A stretch of DNA of 64,000 bases, taken from Hevea brasiliensis. Taxonomy: Eukaryota > Streptophyta > Magnoliopsida > Malpighiales > Euphorbiaceae. This document shows, piece after piece, positions 10,687 to 23,136 of this stretch. The notes beneath the pieces were generated by a model, which saw only the letters and a program-made list of their open reading frames with translations, made no database searches and was not told the DNA's origin. The translations under genes were made by a program, and so were the position numbers. Numbering within the stretch: the first letter of the stretch is position 1; every line of letters begins with the position of its first letter. The DNA is taken from positions 60,326,691 through 60,390,690 of the forward strand of contig NC_079493.1 in NCBI RefSeq assembly GCF_030052815.1, read 5' to 3'.

Positions 10687-11910
10687 TACATATTTACAAC
10701 TTCTCATGCTTAACAATTATTATTAAGAAAATCTCTTAAATTAATTGCATCTTATGCAAGTATTTAAAATTTCTTAAAATAATTGCCTTAATGGAGGGCC
10801 CATGTTATAATTACTTTAATTATACCATTTCCAGCTTAATCATTTGTTTGGAAGATTTTGTGGTCATCCTAATTACTATTAAGGTCTCACTTTGCACATT
10901 ATCCAATTAGCATGTATATATCATATACTTGCATACAATCCCATACATCTCATGCATTCATAGATAAATAATAAATATGGTATGATCATGGACTTTTTAA
11001 GGGATTCAATTATGAGCCACCAAGAATTGAATCAGGGCATTCCTAAGTACATTTCATTTATTCATATTACAAGAGTTATTGAAGGAGTACATAATCAACA
11101 CTTCCCACTGGTCCCACCAATGCTCTTGACCTCTTTGATCTTCTTACAATCCAATTTACATAGTAATCCTTGGCATACCAAGGCGAATTAATAAGAACCA
11201 AATAAATGAAATTACAACCCAAAAAATATTATAACCTTTATAATACATGCCACTAAAATAAATTAAAATAAATTAATTAATTTACAACCCAAAGAACATA
11301 AAAGAAATAAATCCAATCACATTGGTCTGTTATTGTCCATGATCATCCTCATGCATATCACTATTTAACAATTAAATAAAATATATACACTAAAATTAAA
11401 TTGAATATCTCATATTCAACTTAAAAATCCAGATTTGAATCTCATTCAAATAAATTTAAAAATTCATATTTGAATCATATTCAAACAAATTTAAAAATTC
11501 ATATTTGAATCACATTCAAACAAATTTAAAAATTCATATTTGAATCACATTCAAACAAATTTAAAAATTCATATTTGAATCACATTCAAACAAATTTAAA
11601 AATTCATATTTGAATCATATTCAAATAAATTTAAAAATTCAGATTTGAATTACATTCAAACAAATTTAATTGTGTGATTATAATTCTAATTAAACAATTT
11701 AATTAGACATAAAATGGACCTTAGATCATACAATAATTGCACATTCAATATCCATCTACCTTACGCACCATAGTGGTGCCAAAACCATGCGCACCATGGG
11801 CACAACCAAGCATGCCGCCACCTATTCTTTGCAACCAGCAATGATCAATCGTCTCATGATCAAATCACACAATTAAATCATATATGAAACAATCTGAATG
11901 GCAAATATAG
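10687..11910 (-). other. C1 5' untranslated leader
   Basis: AT-rich, with no convincing reading frame. The part next to B0 is the inverse of the C2 leader (compare 10687-10760 with 22255-22315). It carries a 35-bp tandem array (11426-11670) and a GC-rich patch with small palindromes (GCACCATAGTGGTGC near 11766). That patch occupies the place where C2 has its ACACGGGCCGTGT cluster. Confidence 0.75.
11426..11670. repeat. 35-bp tandem array, seven copies, in C1 leader
   Basis: Seven consecutive units of 35 bp start at about 11426, 11461, 11496, 11531, 11566, 11601 and 11636. Each contains TTCATATTTGAAT and CATTCAAA followed by AAATTTAAAA. The inner units are almost identical and the outer ones diverge. 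C2 has about one copy at the same place (about 21540-21600, inverse orientation), so the array expanded in C1. There are no spacers, which excludes CRISPR. Confidence 0.92.
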
Positions 11911-11924
11911 TGGCCCTGATGCCA
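11911..11924 (-). other. C1 primer-binding site
   Basis: On the minus strand it reads TGGCATCAGGGCCA, a slightly mutated form of the TGGTATCAGAGCCA seen in C2. It lies two bases from the LTR end at 11927. Confidence 0.75.
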
Positions 11925-12000
11925 ATTGAAGGATCGGAAGTATGAAAAACATAAGTTTAGATCATTGAATACAAAATTTTTCTTCTAGGGTCTCATGCAT

Positions 12001-15000
12001 TGTCACACCCTACTCCTCGTAAGATGTAACATGCTCCCATAGTACACTTAATGAATTACCGTACTTCGCCTACCGATAACCCATAAATATACTACAAGGG
12101 ATTTTAAAATAATTTTCGTTCATTTTTAAATTGGTGAGTAAAATTTTTTTCAGATATTAAAAACCTTTATTTAAAGTCCAAACATAAATCAAATTTTTAG
12201 ATATTTAAAATCACCATAATTTTTACAAAAATTTCGACAGAGTGCCGTCTATATTTTGAAAAAACAGTTCTTCAAAATCTGAAAATAAAGATACTCCTAA
12301 TATTTTTCTCAATCACAACTTCATTATTCAATCTCATTTCACAAATCAACACAAGCAACTCAATACACAGTTTAAATTAAATCAAACATTGAAACCTCTC
12401 ATTAAGGTAACAAAATTAATATTTACATTCATGGGATCATAAAAAAATTTAGTAGTGCAAAACTTTATAAATATATAAAATCTCAAGATAACCTTACAAT
12501 AATTTGTATTTCATTACAATCCAAAAATATATTACAAAAGAGTTGGTACAAACTGCTCTAAGTAAATTTTATACATACAATTACAGAATTACATCAAAAT
12601 CTAAAGTACAAGGGTATACCTATGATATACTCGAAGATAGTCTCACTATGCCTTTTAGTAATCTTGCTTAGCTTCTTTATATTTTCTTTCACCTGCGACA
12701 GCATACAAAGCTATCGCTGAGTGGTCAACTCAGTGGTGCACAAACTAATAACTTAAAACTTAATACAAGTTATGCTTGACAATTCATAACAAATAAAAAT
12801 TTAAAATTTCTAAATTCTTCAAAATTCATAACATTCAGAAATTAATATTTTCATTCATGCAAATTATTCATTTGAATAACATTTTGATCAAATAGTAACT
12901 ATTTATCTACATTTCTTTTAAATCCCGAAACAATATAAAAATATTGTGAATCATTGACAAATTATTTATTTCAACCACAATTTATCAAACTATGCATAAT
13001 TTAAAGGGCATTGCCAACAATTCACACAGTTGAACCCATGACCCAAAATTCAAATAGATGCCATATTATACACCACGACATTTCACACTCTCCCAATAAC
13101 CGAGGCTAAAAGGGAGGAACAAAGACTAGCTAGTATATATGAGTACGCATTCAAACTCTTTCCCAATTGGCAAGCCAGAGAGGAAGGAACTCGCCCCATC
13201 TAGTGGAGGAGATATCTCACTAGACAAGCTAATGAGAATTTACAACATATTTTGCCGGGTCAACTGTGGTTTCAAATCATATTCAAAACAAATTCTATTT
13301 ATAAAGTGTTTACAAATCATCAACTTATTTAATCATCATAAATTCATGCTCAAGGTTGGCAACACATTAAACTTAAAATTTACAATCCTCAAAACCATGC
13401 AATAAATCCTTGAATGCATAAAAAAAATTTACATTTAATTTATACAATTTCATTTAACAAATTAAAATCCTCAACACAACAAAATTATAAATCATAAAAT
13501 AAACTTGTTCAAATCAATTTAAAAGTGAAAAGTAACAAAATAGTTAGTTGTGCACAAACCTTATACGAGTCGCCTCTTGGCCTTGACGCGATGTCTCGGT
13601 TTCATTCTCGGTATTCTTTTCCACTGAAACACACAGTTTCATAGTGTTTCAGTATCACCATTTATCATAACTCCAAAAATAAATTCAAATCCACTTATAC
13701 CTAGCTTTAATATGCTAAACTTGACGTTCTTTAAAATTTGTATTTTGGGGTTACTCTTCATGACACTATTCAAGTCAATTTGTTGACTTTCTAATGCTTA
13801 ATAGATATGGGAATTCTAATTTCACCCACATACCACATTTTGGTTACCTAATTTATTACTTTTGGTTATTTTCTCAAATTTTAAGTCTTTTAGGCAAAAT
13901 TGTAAATTTTCAGTTTAGGTGTCTTATGTTGCACTATTCCATTGGTCATTTTTCTGTTAGAATTTGGCAAAACCTTCTTCATAGAAAATGTTCCCTATTG
14001 TCTTAACTTTGTTCTCCTTTTTGAATCACTCCATTTGTAGTTTTGTAGCTCAAGTTATTGCCATTTGAATCATGGCTGCCGGATTGGACTTAACCCAGAT
14101 TTCTAGGCACCAAAACTGGTTCTAGCAGTTTTAGGTCACCAAATTTGGGTGGCCAAATGACTTGGTTAAGGGCATAATTTAGGTTTGTATTCTTCATGAA
14201 AGTTTTAGGTCTATATCTCAGCTGTCCACTGGTAAAATTTCAGGTCATTTAGACCTGCCTAGCCCAAGTTATGGCCAAATGAACAAACACTGTTCATTTG
14301 GTCATTTTTGTACAGGTCAGATTGCCAAATCCGGATTTGGCCAATTTGTTCACTATGCTATGGTCACTTTTTGGGCATGATTCCTAAATGAAAATTGTGT
14401 CATTTTGTGTCTATTTTCGTTCCCAATTAGCCTCACACCAATTGGACTTGTAAATTTTCAGTTTTGGTCCCAGAAAGGGACCTTGGTCCTATTACCAGTA
14501 GCATGACCCTAAGCAATCTGAATTTGCATTTGGTTCCAACACTTCTAACATACTCCAATTGGTCACAAATGACCATTTCTCAGCTCAAACTAGGTCAAAC
14601 ACACCATTTAACACATTCTCACATTTTTGTCTTCCAAAACCCTAGGTCAAAACCCTAATTATATAGAATTCTAATCTAATGCATTCAAAACATATATCCA
14701 TCCTTCACATACACAACTCAACCTAAACAACCATTCAAAAACCTCAAAATCATTCATTTCAAACCCTAACTAAGGCTGGCCAAAATTCTCTTTTGGTCCC
14801 TCAACAATTATTTTCTTTTGATTTTAAGTTAAGATCTAAGTTAATTGAGTCATAAAAACAATAAATAAACTTAAATTTCTAAGTACAAGTGCTTACCTCC
14901 ACTAGAATTTTCAATTCTTCCCTTTCTTCCTTTTCTTCTTTTCTTTCCTTCTTCTAAAGCTTCCTCAAGTTGATCTAACAAGTTCTTATGGACTAGTTTT

Positions 15001-15793
15001 GGGTCAAAGTGGGTTAAGTGGTTGGAAGCAAGCATAAAGCATGCTTTAATGGAGGTTTTTGGTGAGAGAAGAAATGGCATAGAGAGAGCTATGGGAATTT
15101 GGAGAAGAAGAAGCAAAAAATTTGCCTTTTTAATTTTGTTTTTATCTTCATTTATGCCATAATTGACTTAGTAAAAAATTTGGGTATAATAATTTTAATT
15201 TTGACATCATTCATGATGTCACCTAATGATGTAAGCATGATATAAATAAAGTTTTCTTTTCTTTTTTCTTTTGCATTTATTTTTCTATTAGTTCTTTAAT
15301 TTAATTCCTGTTTCCTAAACTTTCTTTTCTCTGATTTTATTAGACAGTTAGGTTAGGAGTCAGCTCTAGGGGTAAATTGACAAATTGCCCCTCGCCAGTC
15401 TGATCCAGTTTGCAAGTTATTTGATATTTCTTCCGAATCCCTGACCTAATTATTTGACCTGCTTAACAATTCTTTTTCATGATTTTCTCTTTTTCATTGT
15501 GTTTGCAATAGTCCTAAGGACCTCAGCGTCACATTTTACGGTTTAAAATTTGAGTTTAGATCGACTTCGCAGTCCTTCCCGATAAGGTCAACCATCGCTG
15601 TGACTCTCGGCTCATTTAACTTCTTATGTTCTGTTTTTCTTATTTATACTTAATTAATTGACAATTACTAATTATTTGTGTTCAAGGCTTAACTAGGTGT
15701 CTTAGGTGTGGTTCTAATTCTCTTAATTATCTGGACTAACACCGATCACTGGAACAGTAACATATACCAGGCTATGCAAAGAGGGGTGTTACA
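12001..15793 (-). repeat. Solo LTR of gypsy family B, 3.8 kb
   Basis: It begins TGTCACACCC and ends GGTGTTACA on the plus strand, so it is reversed. It is flanked on both sides by TGCAT (11996-12000 and 15794-15798), a perfect 5-bp target duplication. No internal region remains, so it arose by recombination between two LTRs. It contains the tandem hairpin pair at 12695-12733, the 26-base inverted repeat near 14278 and the GAGTGCCGTCT motif near 12240. Confidence 0.92.
12695..12733 (-). other. Tandem hairpin pair in solo B LTR
   Basis: Stem 1 is CTGAGT/ACTCAG with a 5-base loop (12717-12733). Stem 2 is GCGATAGC pairing with GCTGTCGC on the minus strand, all Watson-Crick or G-U (12695-12717). 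This is the clearest family B example. Confidence 0.65.
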
Positions 15794-18432
15794 TGCATCA
15801 TGCAAGATTCATTATTTTTCTATTTGATTTCAATGTTAAACAGTATATTAAAATACTTTTAATATATTTTTGGATCTACATTTGCTATTTAAAATTTTAG
15901 AATTAACAGATTAATTCATTAGAACCCTAGATTAAATCAAGAACAAGTGCACTAACCTTTGATGCACTGTAGTTGTGTTTGGTACATTTGGGATGCACCT
16001 AAACACCAGATGTTGTCCCTCTGCTTGTCCACACCAAGATCACCAATGGTAGCCCCTTGAACAGCTTCTCAAGCCTTTCCAATCAATTAGAAATTAAGGT
16101 TTTTCCTTTAGAGATGTTATAGATGTATACACGATACTAGAAACGATTTCTAGCAAATTTTAATTCAAGAGAATGCTGGCAATTCTCTTTAAATTGATGA
16201 AAGATGAAAAAGAAGAGAGGAAGAGAGGCTCAAAGGTGGCGGTACAAAATAAGAGAATAGCAGCTTACATTTTGTTCTTTCATCCTTTCCCTTATATAGC
16301 TAGGTCATCACTTACAACCCTTGCCACATGTTATCTTCTGATTGGCTCTTAGTAAAATTAACCTAATCACATTGTGCCAAGTGTCAAACCTAGATTTAAT
16401 CTTGACTTTGATCATCTTACATGATTAAAAGACAAATGGCAAGCTTATGTGTAGTGCCATGTGTCACCATCTCATGGTGCCATATGTTACCCTGTAAAAT
16501 GACTAAATTACCCTTGTGTCTTAATTTTGAGTTCTCAACCCAAAATAATTATTTCTCTTCTTCTAATCAATTTATATCAAATATAAATTAATTAATTAAT
16601 CTCTATTAATTAATTTCTCATAATTAAATTCATATTTAAACACTTTAAATATAAATTTAACTTATACTATACATCCAATAACCTAGATTTGGTTTCAAGC
16701 CATGCTAGGGACTTTGCAATCTAATTGCAAACTAAACCTATTTAATTAATCAATTAAACTCTTTAACTAATTAATTAAATCACATTTAACTTGGTGATTA
16801 CTTGTGTATGTGTGTGACTCACTAGGCTCATCACTAATTGGCAATGAGATATGATATTAACTCTTAATATCATCAGAACTCTTTTTTACCATAAATGATT
16901 TCTTTAAATCATTTTATGCACCTCATAGACCATGGTTAACACCTAGCATAGCATGCCATGGCTACCCAATTAGTAATAAGGTTTACTTTAAATGAACCTA
17001 TAATCATATGTTACCATGCACTAGAATCTCTCTGTTACAAAATCTCAATTCGAGCTGGAGTCATGGTTTTTATCAAACTCCATTTGCTATGAATATTATG
17101 TTCTCTTTTAATTCCAGTTCTTGACTAAAAAAGATTTTTTCATCAGAAACTCTTTTATGATTAAATCTATCTATCCTGGCCAGGAACTTGAAACATTAAG
17201 AACAATTAAATGAACATAGGATTTTATCCCTATTTACTTAGGGTAACAGATTCCATCTTGATCAATACCTACCTCCATATATAACTAGTAGGAGCCAACA
17301 CATGCCCATATACCCATACACAGTACAAGTATGAAAGCAGTATCAAACTCAAACCACCTATATACAAGATAACCGTACTATCTCAGGTCTAAAGATTTTA
17401 TGCACTGATATGATTTATGACAATACATTGATAAAAGTAAACTCCATATGCTTGTCATAAATGTCACTGGTTCGGCCTACTTATCATGCTTAAGTGCCTT
17501 TCATATTTGTTATATGGCATGTGACTCACCATTCTTTCTTATTTATATCTCATATAAATACATTGGGAATAAACATGAATACAATCTTTCTGAAGTCATG
17601 TCATGTGTGCAGTATCCTCGATTGTGAACTAATTTATGATACTTTGTGCTAGAAATACTGTCACTCATATTCTTAACAACTTAAGAATAGAATTTTTAAC
17701 AAAATATCAATGGACCTTTTCTATTACACATAAATATATTATGTAAACGAAAAAGTGAAAATGCCTTTTTATTAATAAAACATGTACAAGATACATACTA
17801 AATGATATGCTCTAGGGCATACTACTAACAAGAAAGAGTTCTAATGATATTATGGGATAATATCATTTATCATTGCCAATAAGTAATGAGCCTAGTAAGT
17901 CACACATCTGCACAAGTCAATCACTAAGTAAAATGTGATATAATTGATTAATTAAAGAGTTTAATTAATTAATTAAATAGGTTTGGTTTGCAATAAGATT
18001 GCAAAGTTTCTAGCATGACTTGAAACCAAATCTAGGTTATTGAATATATAGCATAAATTAAATTTATATTTAAATTATTTAAATATGAATTTAATTGTAA
18101 GAAATTAATTAATGGAGATTAATTAATCAATTAATTTATATTTGATATAAATTAATTTAAAGAAGAGAAATTATTATTTTGAGTTGAGAACTCAAATTAA
18201 AATATAAAAGTAAAATTAAATCATATGGTGACATGTGGCACCATGAGATGTTGACACATGGCATCATATGATCTTGCCACTTGTCTTCCTATGATGGAAG
18301 ATTACTTTTTATAATTTAAATAGAGCTTGACACTTGGTTACATAGGATTAAGTCAACCAAAAGCAAGGAGTTAATGATCAACCAAAAGCTTGCGGTGACA
18401 TGTGGCAAGGAGTTAATGAGGTTTGAGTTTAC

Positions 18433-18440
18433 TATAAAAG
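18433..18440 (+). promoter_or_regulatory. TATA box of C2 5' LTR
   Basis: TATAAAAG in an otherwise mixed context, with the same box at 49777-49784 in the 3' LTR and TATATAAG at the same place in the solo LTRs (20392-20399). The position within the LTR fits the element's own promoter. Confidence 0.6.
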
Positions 18441-18502
18441 GGGAAAAGGAAGACAAGTGGATGGCAACTTGGTGTTCTCCTCTTCTCTTCATTTTCTCAC
18501 TT

Positions 18503-18560
18503 GATTCAAAGAGAAATTATTTATTTTCTTTGAATTAAAAGTGTTAGAAATTGTTTCTAA
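18503..18560 (+). other. Hairpin pair downstream of the copia TATA box
   Basis: The first stem pairs GATTCAAAGA with TCTTTGAATT. The second pairs TTAGAAA with TTTCTAA. Both are present in every C LTR that covers this region, with different loop bases. They lie about 65-125 bases after the TATA box, so they would be in the 5' leader of the RNA. Confidence 0.6.
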
Positions 18561-20391
18561 TTCACTAAACATCCCTTAACCTTCACTAAAGCACTAAACT
18601 CCATCATCAAGTGGTTGGCAAGGCTTAAGAGACAATATTTGGGGCTGCCATTGTTTTGACTTGGTGTGCTTGTGGTGGACAAGCTAGAGGGACTACAATT
18701 GGAATCCTAGAGGCATCAAAAGTAAGAGGGATTCATTGATTGTGCACTTGGAGGTTAGTAATCAAAACCCCTCTTTTAGTTAGGGTTTAATTGAATTAAA
18801 TATTAATTCACAACTTTGATGGCAAATGAAAGTTTAAGGCATGCTAAAATGTATTTTGTGTTAGTAGTATGCCCTAGAGCATATCATTTAGTATGTATCT
18901 TGTACATATTTTTATTAATAAAAGGTATTTCCACTTTTCCGTTTAAATAATATATTTATGTGTAATAGAAAAGGTCCATTGATATTTTGTTAGAAATATT
19001 ATTCTTAAGTTGTTAAGAATATGAGTGACAATATTTCTAGCACAAAGTATCATAAATAGGTTCACAATCGAGGATACTTCATAATAAGGACATGACTTAT
19101 TCAGAAAGATTGTATTCATATTTGTTCCCAAGTTATTTATATGAGATATAAATAAGATGGAATGTTGCGTCTCATGCCATATAACAAATATGATAGGCAC
19201 TTATAAATGATAAGTAGGCCGAACCAGTGACACTTATGACAAGCACATGGAGTTAACTCTTGTCAATGTTTTGTCATAAATCATATCAGTGCATATAATC
19301 TTTAGACCTGAGATAGCACAGTTATCTTGTGTATAGGTAGTTTGAGTTTGATACTGCTTTGATACTTGTACTGTGTATGGGTATATGGGCACCTGTTGGC
19401 TCCTACTAGTTATATATAGAGGTAGGTGTTGATCAAGATGGAATCTGTTCCTCTAAGTAAATAGAGTTAAAATCCTATGTTCATTTAATTGTTCTTGATG
19501 TTTCGAGTTCCTGGCCAGGACAGATAGATTTATTCAGAAAAGAGTTTCTGATGAGAAAATCTTTTTAATCAAGAACTGGAATTAAAAGAGAACATAATAT
19601 TCATAGCAAATGGAGTTTGACATAAACCATGACTCTAGCTTGAGTTGGGATTTTGTAACAGAGAAATTCTAGTGCATGGTAACATATGATTATAGGTTCA
19701 TTTAAGGTAAACCTTATTACTAATTGGGTGGCCATGGCATGCTATACTAGGTGTTAACCATGGTCTATGAGGTTCATAAAATGATTTAGAGAAATCATTT
19801 ATGGTAAGAAAGAGTTCTGATGATATTAAGAGTTGATATCATGTCTCATTGCCAATTAGTGATTAGCCTAGTAAGTCACACACATACACAAGTTATCACT
19901 TATTTAAATATGATTTAATTAATTAATTAAAGAGTTTAATTGATTAATTAAATAGGTTTGGTTTGCGATTAAATTGCAAAGTCCCTAGCATGACTTGAAA
20001 CCAAATCTAGATTATTGGATGTATAGTATAAGTTAAATTTATATTTAAAGTGTTTAAATATGAATTTAATTAATGAAAAATTAATTAATAGAGATTAATT
20101 AATTTATTTATATTTGATATAAATTAGAAGAAGAAAAATAATTATTTTGGGTTAAGAACTCAAAATTAAGACACAGGGGCATTTTGGTCATTTCACAGTG
20201 TGACACATGACACCATGAGATGGTGACACATGGGATTACACATAAGCTTGCCAAATATTTTTTAATCATGTAAGATGATTAAAATCAAGATTAAATATAG
20301 GTTTGACACTTGGCACAATGTGATTGGGTCACTTAAACCTAGAGTTAATCAAAGGGTGACATGTGGCAAGGGTTTAATGTGTTAACCTAGC

Positions 20392-20399
20392 TATATAAG
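20392..20399 (+). promoter_or_regulatory. TATA box of solo C LTR
   Basis: TATATAAG about 100 bases before the conserved hairpin pair. It is homologous to the TATA boxes of the other C LTRs. Confidence 0.55.
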
Positions 20400-20492
20400 T
20401 GTTGTTATGAGAAAGAAAAACAACCAGCAGCCACTCCTCTCCTTTGTCATGCCATTTTGAGGTTCTCCATCTATTCTTCTTCATCTCTCATC

Positions 20493-20553
20493 AATTCAAA
20501 GAGATTAGCCATCAATCTCTTGAATTAAGAACACTAGAAATTGTTTCTAGTGT
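20493..20553 (+). other. Hairpin pair in solo C LTR
   Basis: Stem A pairs AATTCAAAGAGATT with AATCTCTTGAATT (20493-20526). Stem B pairs ACACTAGAAA with TTTCTAGTGT around a 3-base loop (20531-20553), a perfect stem. Confidence 0.7.
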
Positions 20554-21093
20554 CCTGTTTACATCTCTAATCTCTTAAGAGGCAGAACTTGAATTTCTAA
20601 TTAATAGAAAAAACTTTAGAAGCTGTTCAAGGGCTGCCATAGGTGTTCTTGGTGTGGACAAGCTAGAGGGACAACATCTGGTGTCCTGAAGACGAATATC
20701 AAAGGCATAGACACGCTGCAGTGCATCAAGAGGTTAGTGTAATCGTTCTTGATTTAATCTAGGGTTCTAAAATTAATCTGATTAATTTTAAAATCTTAAA
20801 TGGCAAATAAAGATCCAAAAATATATTAAAAGAGTTTTAATATGTTGTTTATCATTGAAATCAAATAGATAAAAATAAATCTTGCATGATGCATATGACC
20901 CTAGGTAAAATTTTTGAATTCAATGGTATAAACTTGTGTTTTTCACGCTTTTGTTCCTTCATTTTGGTATGCGATTGGGCATTGGAAACTGATTAGGCAC
21001 ATAATCCATCAAAGCATGTGGCATGTAATCCTAGATTAATTTTTGAAATTCAAGCTCCTAATGCCCTTTAATCCATGCTTCCACTCCTTTAAT

Positions 21094-21107
21094 TGGTATC
21101 AGAGCCA
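21094..21107 (+). other. C2 primer-binding site (initiator tRNA-Met)
   Basis: TGGTATCAGAGCCA, two bases after the LTR end. It matches the complement of the 3' end of plant initiator-Met tRNA. Confidence 0.85.
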
Positions 21108-21204
21108 CTATATTTGCCATTTAGATTGATTATGAGGCTTAATTGTGTGATTGGGTTGAATTGAAATTGGTTCGGATCAAGGAAACCCTAAATTTGCCAA
21201 ACTG

Positions 21205-21375
21205 CTCCAAGAAACATGGCCTGGGCGTGTTCTGGGTTTTTACACGGCCCAGGGCGTGTTTCAGCATACACGGGCCGTGTTAATGCGCCCCCAGGGGCAT
21301 GTTGCTCAACGACACGGGTCGTGTTATTCGTTCACCTCACCCCGTGCTGAAGACTGCGTTTACACGGGCTGTGTT
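21205..21375. repeat. Cluster of ACACGGGCCGTGT-type palindromes in C2 leader
   Basis: At least six imperfect copies, for example ACACGGCCCAGGGCGTGT, ACACGGGCCGTGT, ACACGGGTCGTGT and ACACGGGCTGTGT, spaced 25-60 bases apart. The GC content is well above the surrounding AT-rich leader. A similar cluster occurs in the unrelated insert at 31250-31560. Confidence 0.8.
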
Positions 21376-22936
21376 CTTTGTTTAGGGGTGTGTTGGGCTT
21401 GATTTTTGGGGCCCATTATGCAAAAGTTATGTAATTTAAGGCCCATAATTGAGCCCAAACCTAATTAAATGGTTTAATTAGGAATTTTAATTACACAATT
21501 AATTTATGAAAATTGTTTTCATGGAATTAAATTTGGAAAATGTTTCTAAATTTAAATTTATTTGAATAAGATTCAAATTTGAATTTTTGTTGAATATATG
21601 ATATTCAATTTAATTTTTAAGCATGTATATTTTATTTAATTGTTAAATTTTAAATATGCATGATAGATGATGATGGACAATAAAAGAACAATGTGATTGG
21701 ATTTATTTATTTATTTTAATTTTTCTTTCAAATGTAAAATAATTAATTTATTTTTAGTGGCATGTATGATAAATATTATGATAACTTAGGATGTTATTTC
21801 ATTTATTTAAAGACTTTAAAGTCCGTATTCTTGTATATTCACCTTGGTATGCCAAGAGTTACAATGTAATTGGATTGCAAAAGAAAAAGGAGATCAAGAG
21901 CATTGGTGGGACCAGTGGAAGGAAATCAAGATCAAGAGTTAATTATGTACTCCTTCAGCAACTCTTGTAAAATGAATGAATGAAATATACCTAGGAATGC
22001 CCTGATTCAATTCTTGGTGGCTCAGAATTAAATCTCTTAGAAAGTCTATGATGATACCATGTTATTTATTTATCCATGTATGCATGAGATGTGTATGAAT
22101 GTATGCAAGTATATGATATATGCATGCCAATTGGATAATGTGCAAAGTGAGACCTTAATAGTAATTAAGATAATTATATCATGGCCCTCTATTGAGGCAA
22201 TTATTTTAAAAAATTTTAAATACTTACATTATTAGCTATATGAGCTTGGATATAATGCATTTATTTAAGAGGTTTTCTTAAGAATAATTGTTAAGTATAA
22301 GATGTTGTAAATATGTAAATGGTTGGTGGCCCATAATGTATGTGCCTAAGGTCATTAAAATTATTTGCATGCTTACTAGCTCAATTGTAACACCCCTCAC
22401 CTGTCTACGGTGTAGCCGAGCAAAGTGTGCCACATTCGGTGCCGAAGCACCCTATCTTATCCTGTCGTTTCCATTGATAATTTTTAAACTTTGTAGAAAA
22501 CATGTGTTAATATTTTTTTTTATCACAATTTATCTCTGTGGAAACCCGGGCAGAGCCTCCTCTATTTTATTGGCATCTGGCAGGTTCCAATAGTTACCTG
22601 TCAAAAACAATTTCATATCATATCTGTTCTATTCATCTTGTCATATAACATATCATATCATATTTGTTCATTCAATTTTAAGAAAATAATATTTTTCATC
22701 CATTCATTCATATGGAAATTTTACACAAAAGTTCATAAGCTTATTTTACAGTATCAAAAATATGAATACAATTTATTACATCATCAACTATAATTACAAG
22801 AACCAAAATACTAGTCTATATATGGGCCCTACAAAAATATTATAACTGATGAGATGACTTTGGACTCTGGACTGCAGCAGATCTGGACAACTGTAATCAG
22901 AGTACTACTGTGGCAGTGTCTGGTCTCCAGTACCTA

Positions 22937-22977
22937 CGCGATGGAAAATTCAATGCGCTAAGCAAATTGCTTAGTGG
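22937..22977 (-). other. Tandem hairpin pair in LTR D
   Basis: Stem 1 is CTAAGC/GCTTAG with a 5-base loop. Stem 2 is weaker (CGC...GCG with a bulge). It is followed by the TACTGGAGACCA-type sequence (reverse of 22921-22934) that is also seen in family A. Confidence 0.55.
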
Positions 22978-23136
22978 TGCATAATCTTAAAGAAATTCAA
23001 CTAAATAATTATAAATACTAATTCTGTGTAAACTTTTGCAATTCTAGGTCATTTGCATATTTTACTGCACTTTGAGAATAAATTAATTAGTAGTATCTTT
23101 TCTGTATATTTATTTCATTCTCTGTCTTTTTAAACT

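Larger units (their letters stand above)
10687..17830 (-). mobile_element. C1: Ty1/copia element, 5' end only (5' LTR and leader), interrupted
   Basis: On the minus strand the 5' LTR runs from 17830 (TGTTAGTAGTATGCCC) to 11927, followed by the tRNA-Met primer site and an untranslated leader cut by B0 at 10687. Removing the solo B LTR (12001-15793) and one copy of its target duplication leaves an LTR of about 2.1 kb, equal to the other C LTRs. C1 lies within the 5' LTR of C2: sequence after 17830 (AGAAAGAGTTCTAATG) continues a plus-strand C LTR from its middle, matching 33592 onward. Confidence 0.85.
11927..17830 (-). repeat. C1 5' LTR, split by a solo B LTR
   Basis: The two parts are 11927-12000 and 15794-17830. 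On the minus strand the LTR starts TGTTAGTAG and ends CCTTCA. A TATA-like TATATA lies at 16293-16298, followed downstream (minus strand) by hairpins at 16162-16195 and 16137-16153, as in the other C LTRs. An AATAAA lies close to the LTR start (about 17775). Confidence 0.87.
18859..20961 (+). repeat. Solo LTR of copia family C (in C2 5' LTR)
   Basis: It runs from TGTTAGTAG to CCTTCA and is flanked by TTTTG on both sides (18854-18858, 20962-20966). The unfilled site exists in the window in the C2 3' LTR at about 61290, where the flanks are contiguous. A TATATAAG box lies at 20392-20399 and hairpins at 20493-20526 and 20531-20553. It is very similar to the solo LTR at 35198. Confidence 0.95.
17831..21091 (+). 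repeat. C2 5' LTR (second half), split by solo C LTR
   Basis: The parts are 17831-18858 and 20967-21091. Adding the roughly 947 bp missing at the left (counted in the 3' LTR) gives about 2.1 kb. A TATA box (TATAAAAG, 18433-18440) lies upstream of two hairpins (18503-18536, 18544-18560). The LTR ends CCTTTA where other copies end CCTTCA, so its terminal CA is mutated. Confidence 0.85.

Noticed and set aside
11426..11670. CRISPR-like regular repeat
   Set aside because: Units are directly adjacent with no unique spacers, AT-rich and in a plant retrotransposon leader.
14871..15116. 81-codon minus-strand frame with a KKRRKGRKGR stretch in solo B LTR
   Set aside because: The basic run comes from a CTTCTTTTC-type pyrimidine tract; absent as a frame in other B LTRs.
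22288..22593. 101-codon frame spanning the C2 leader and start of LTR D
   Set aside because: Crosses a clear insertion boundary at 22386, so it cannot be an evolved gene.
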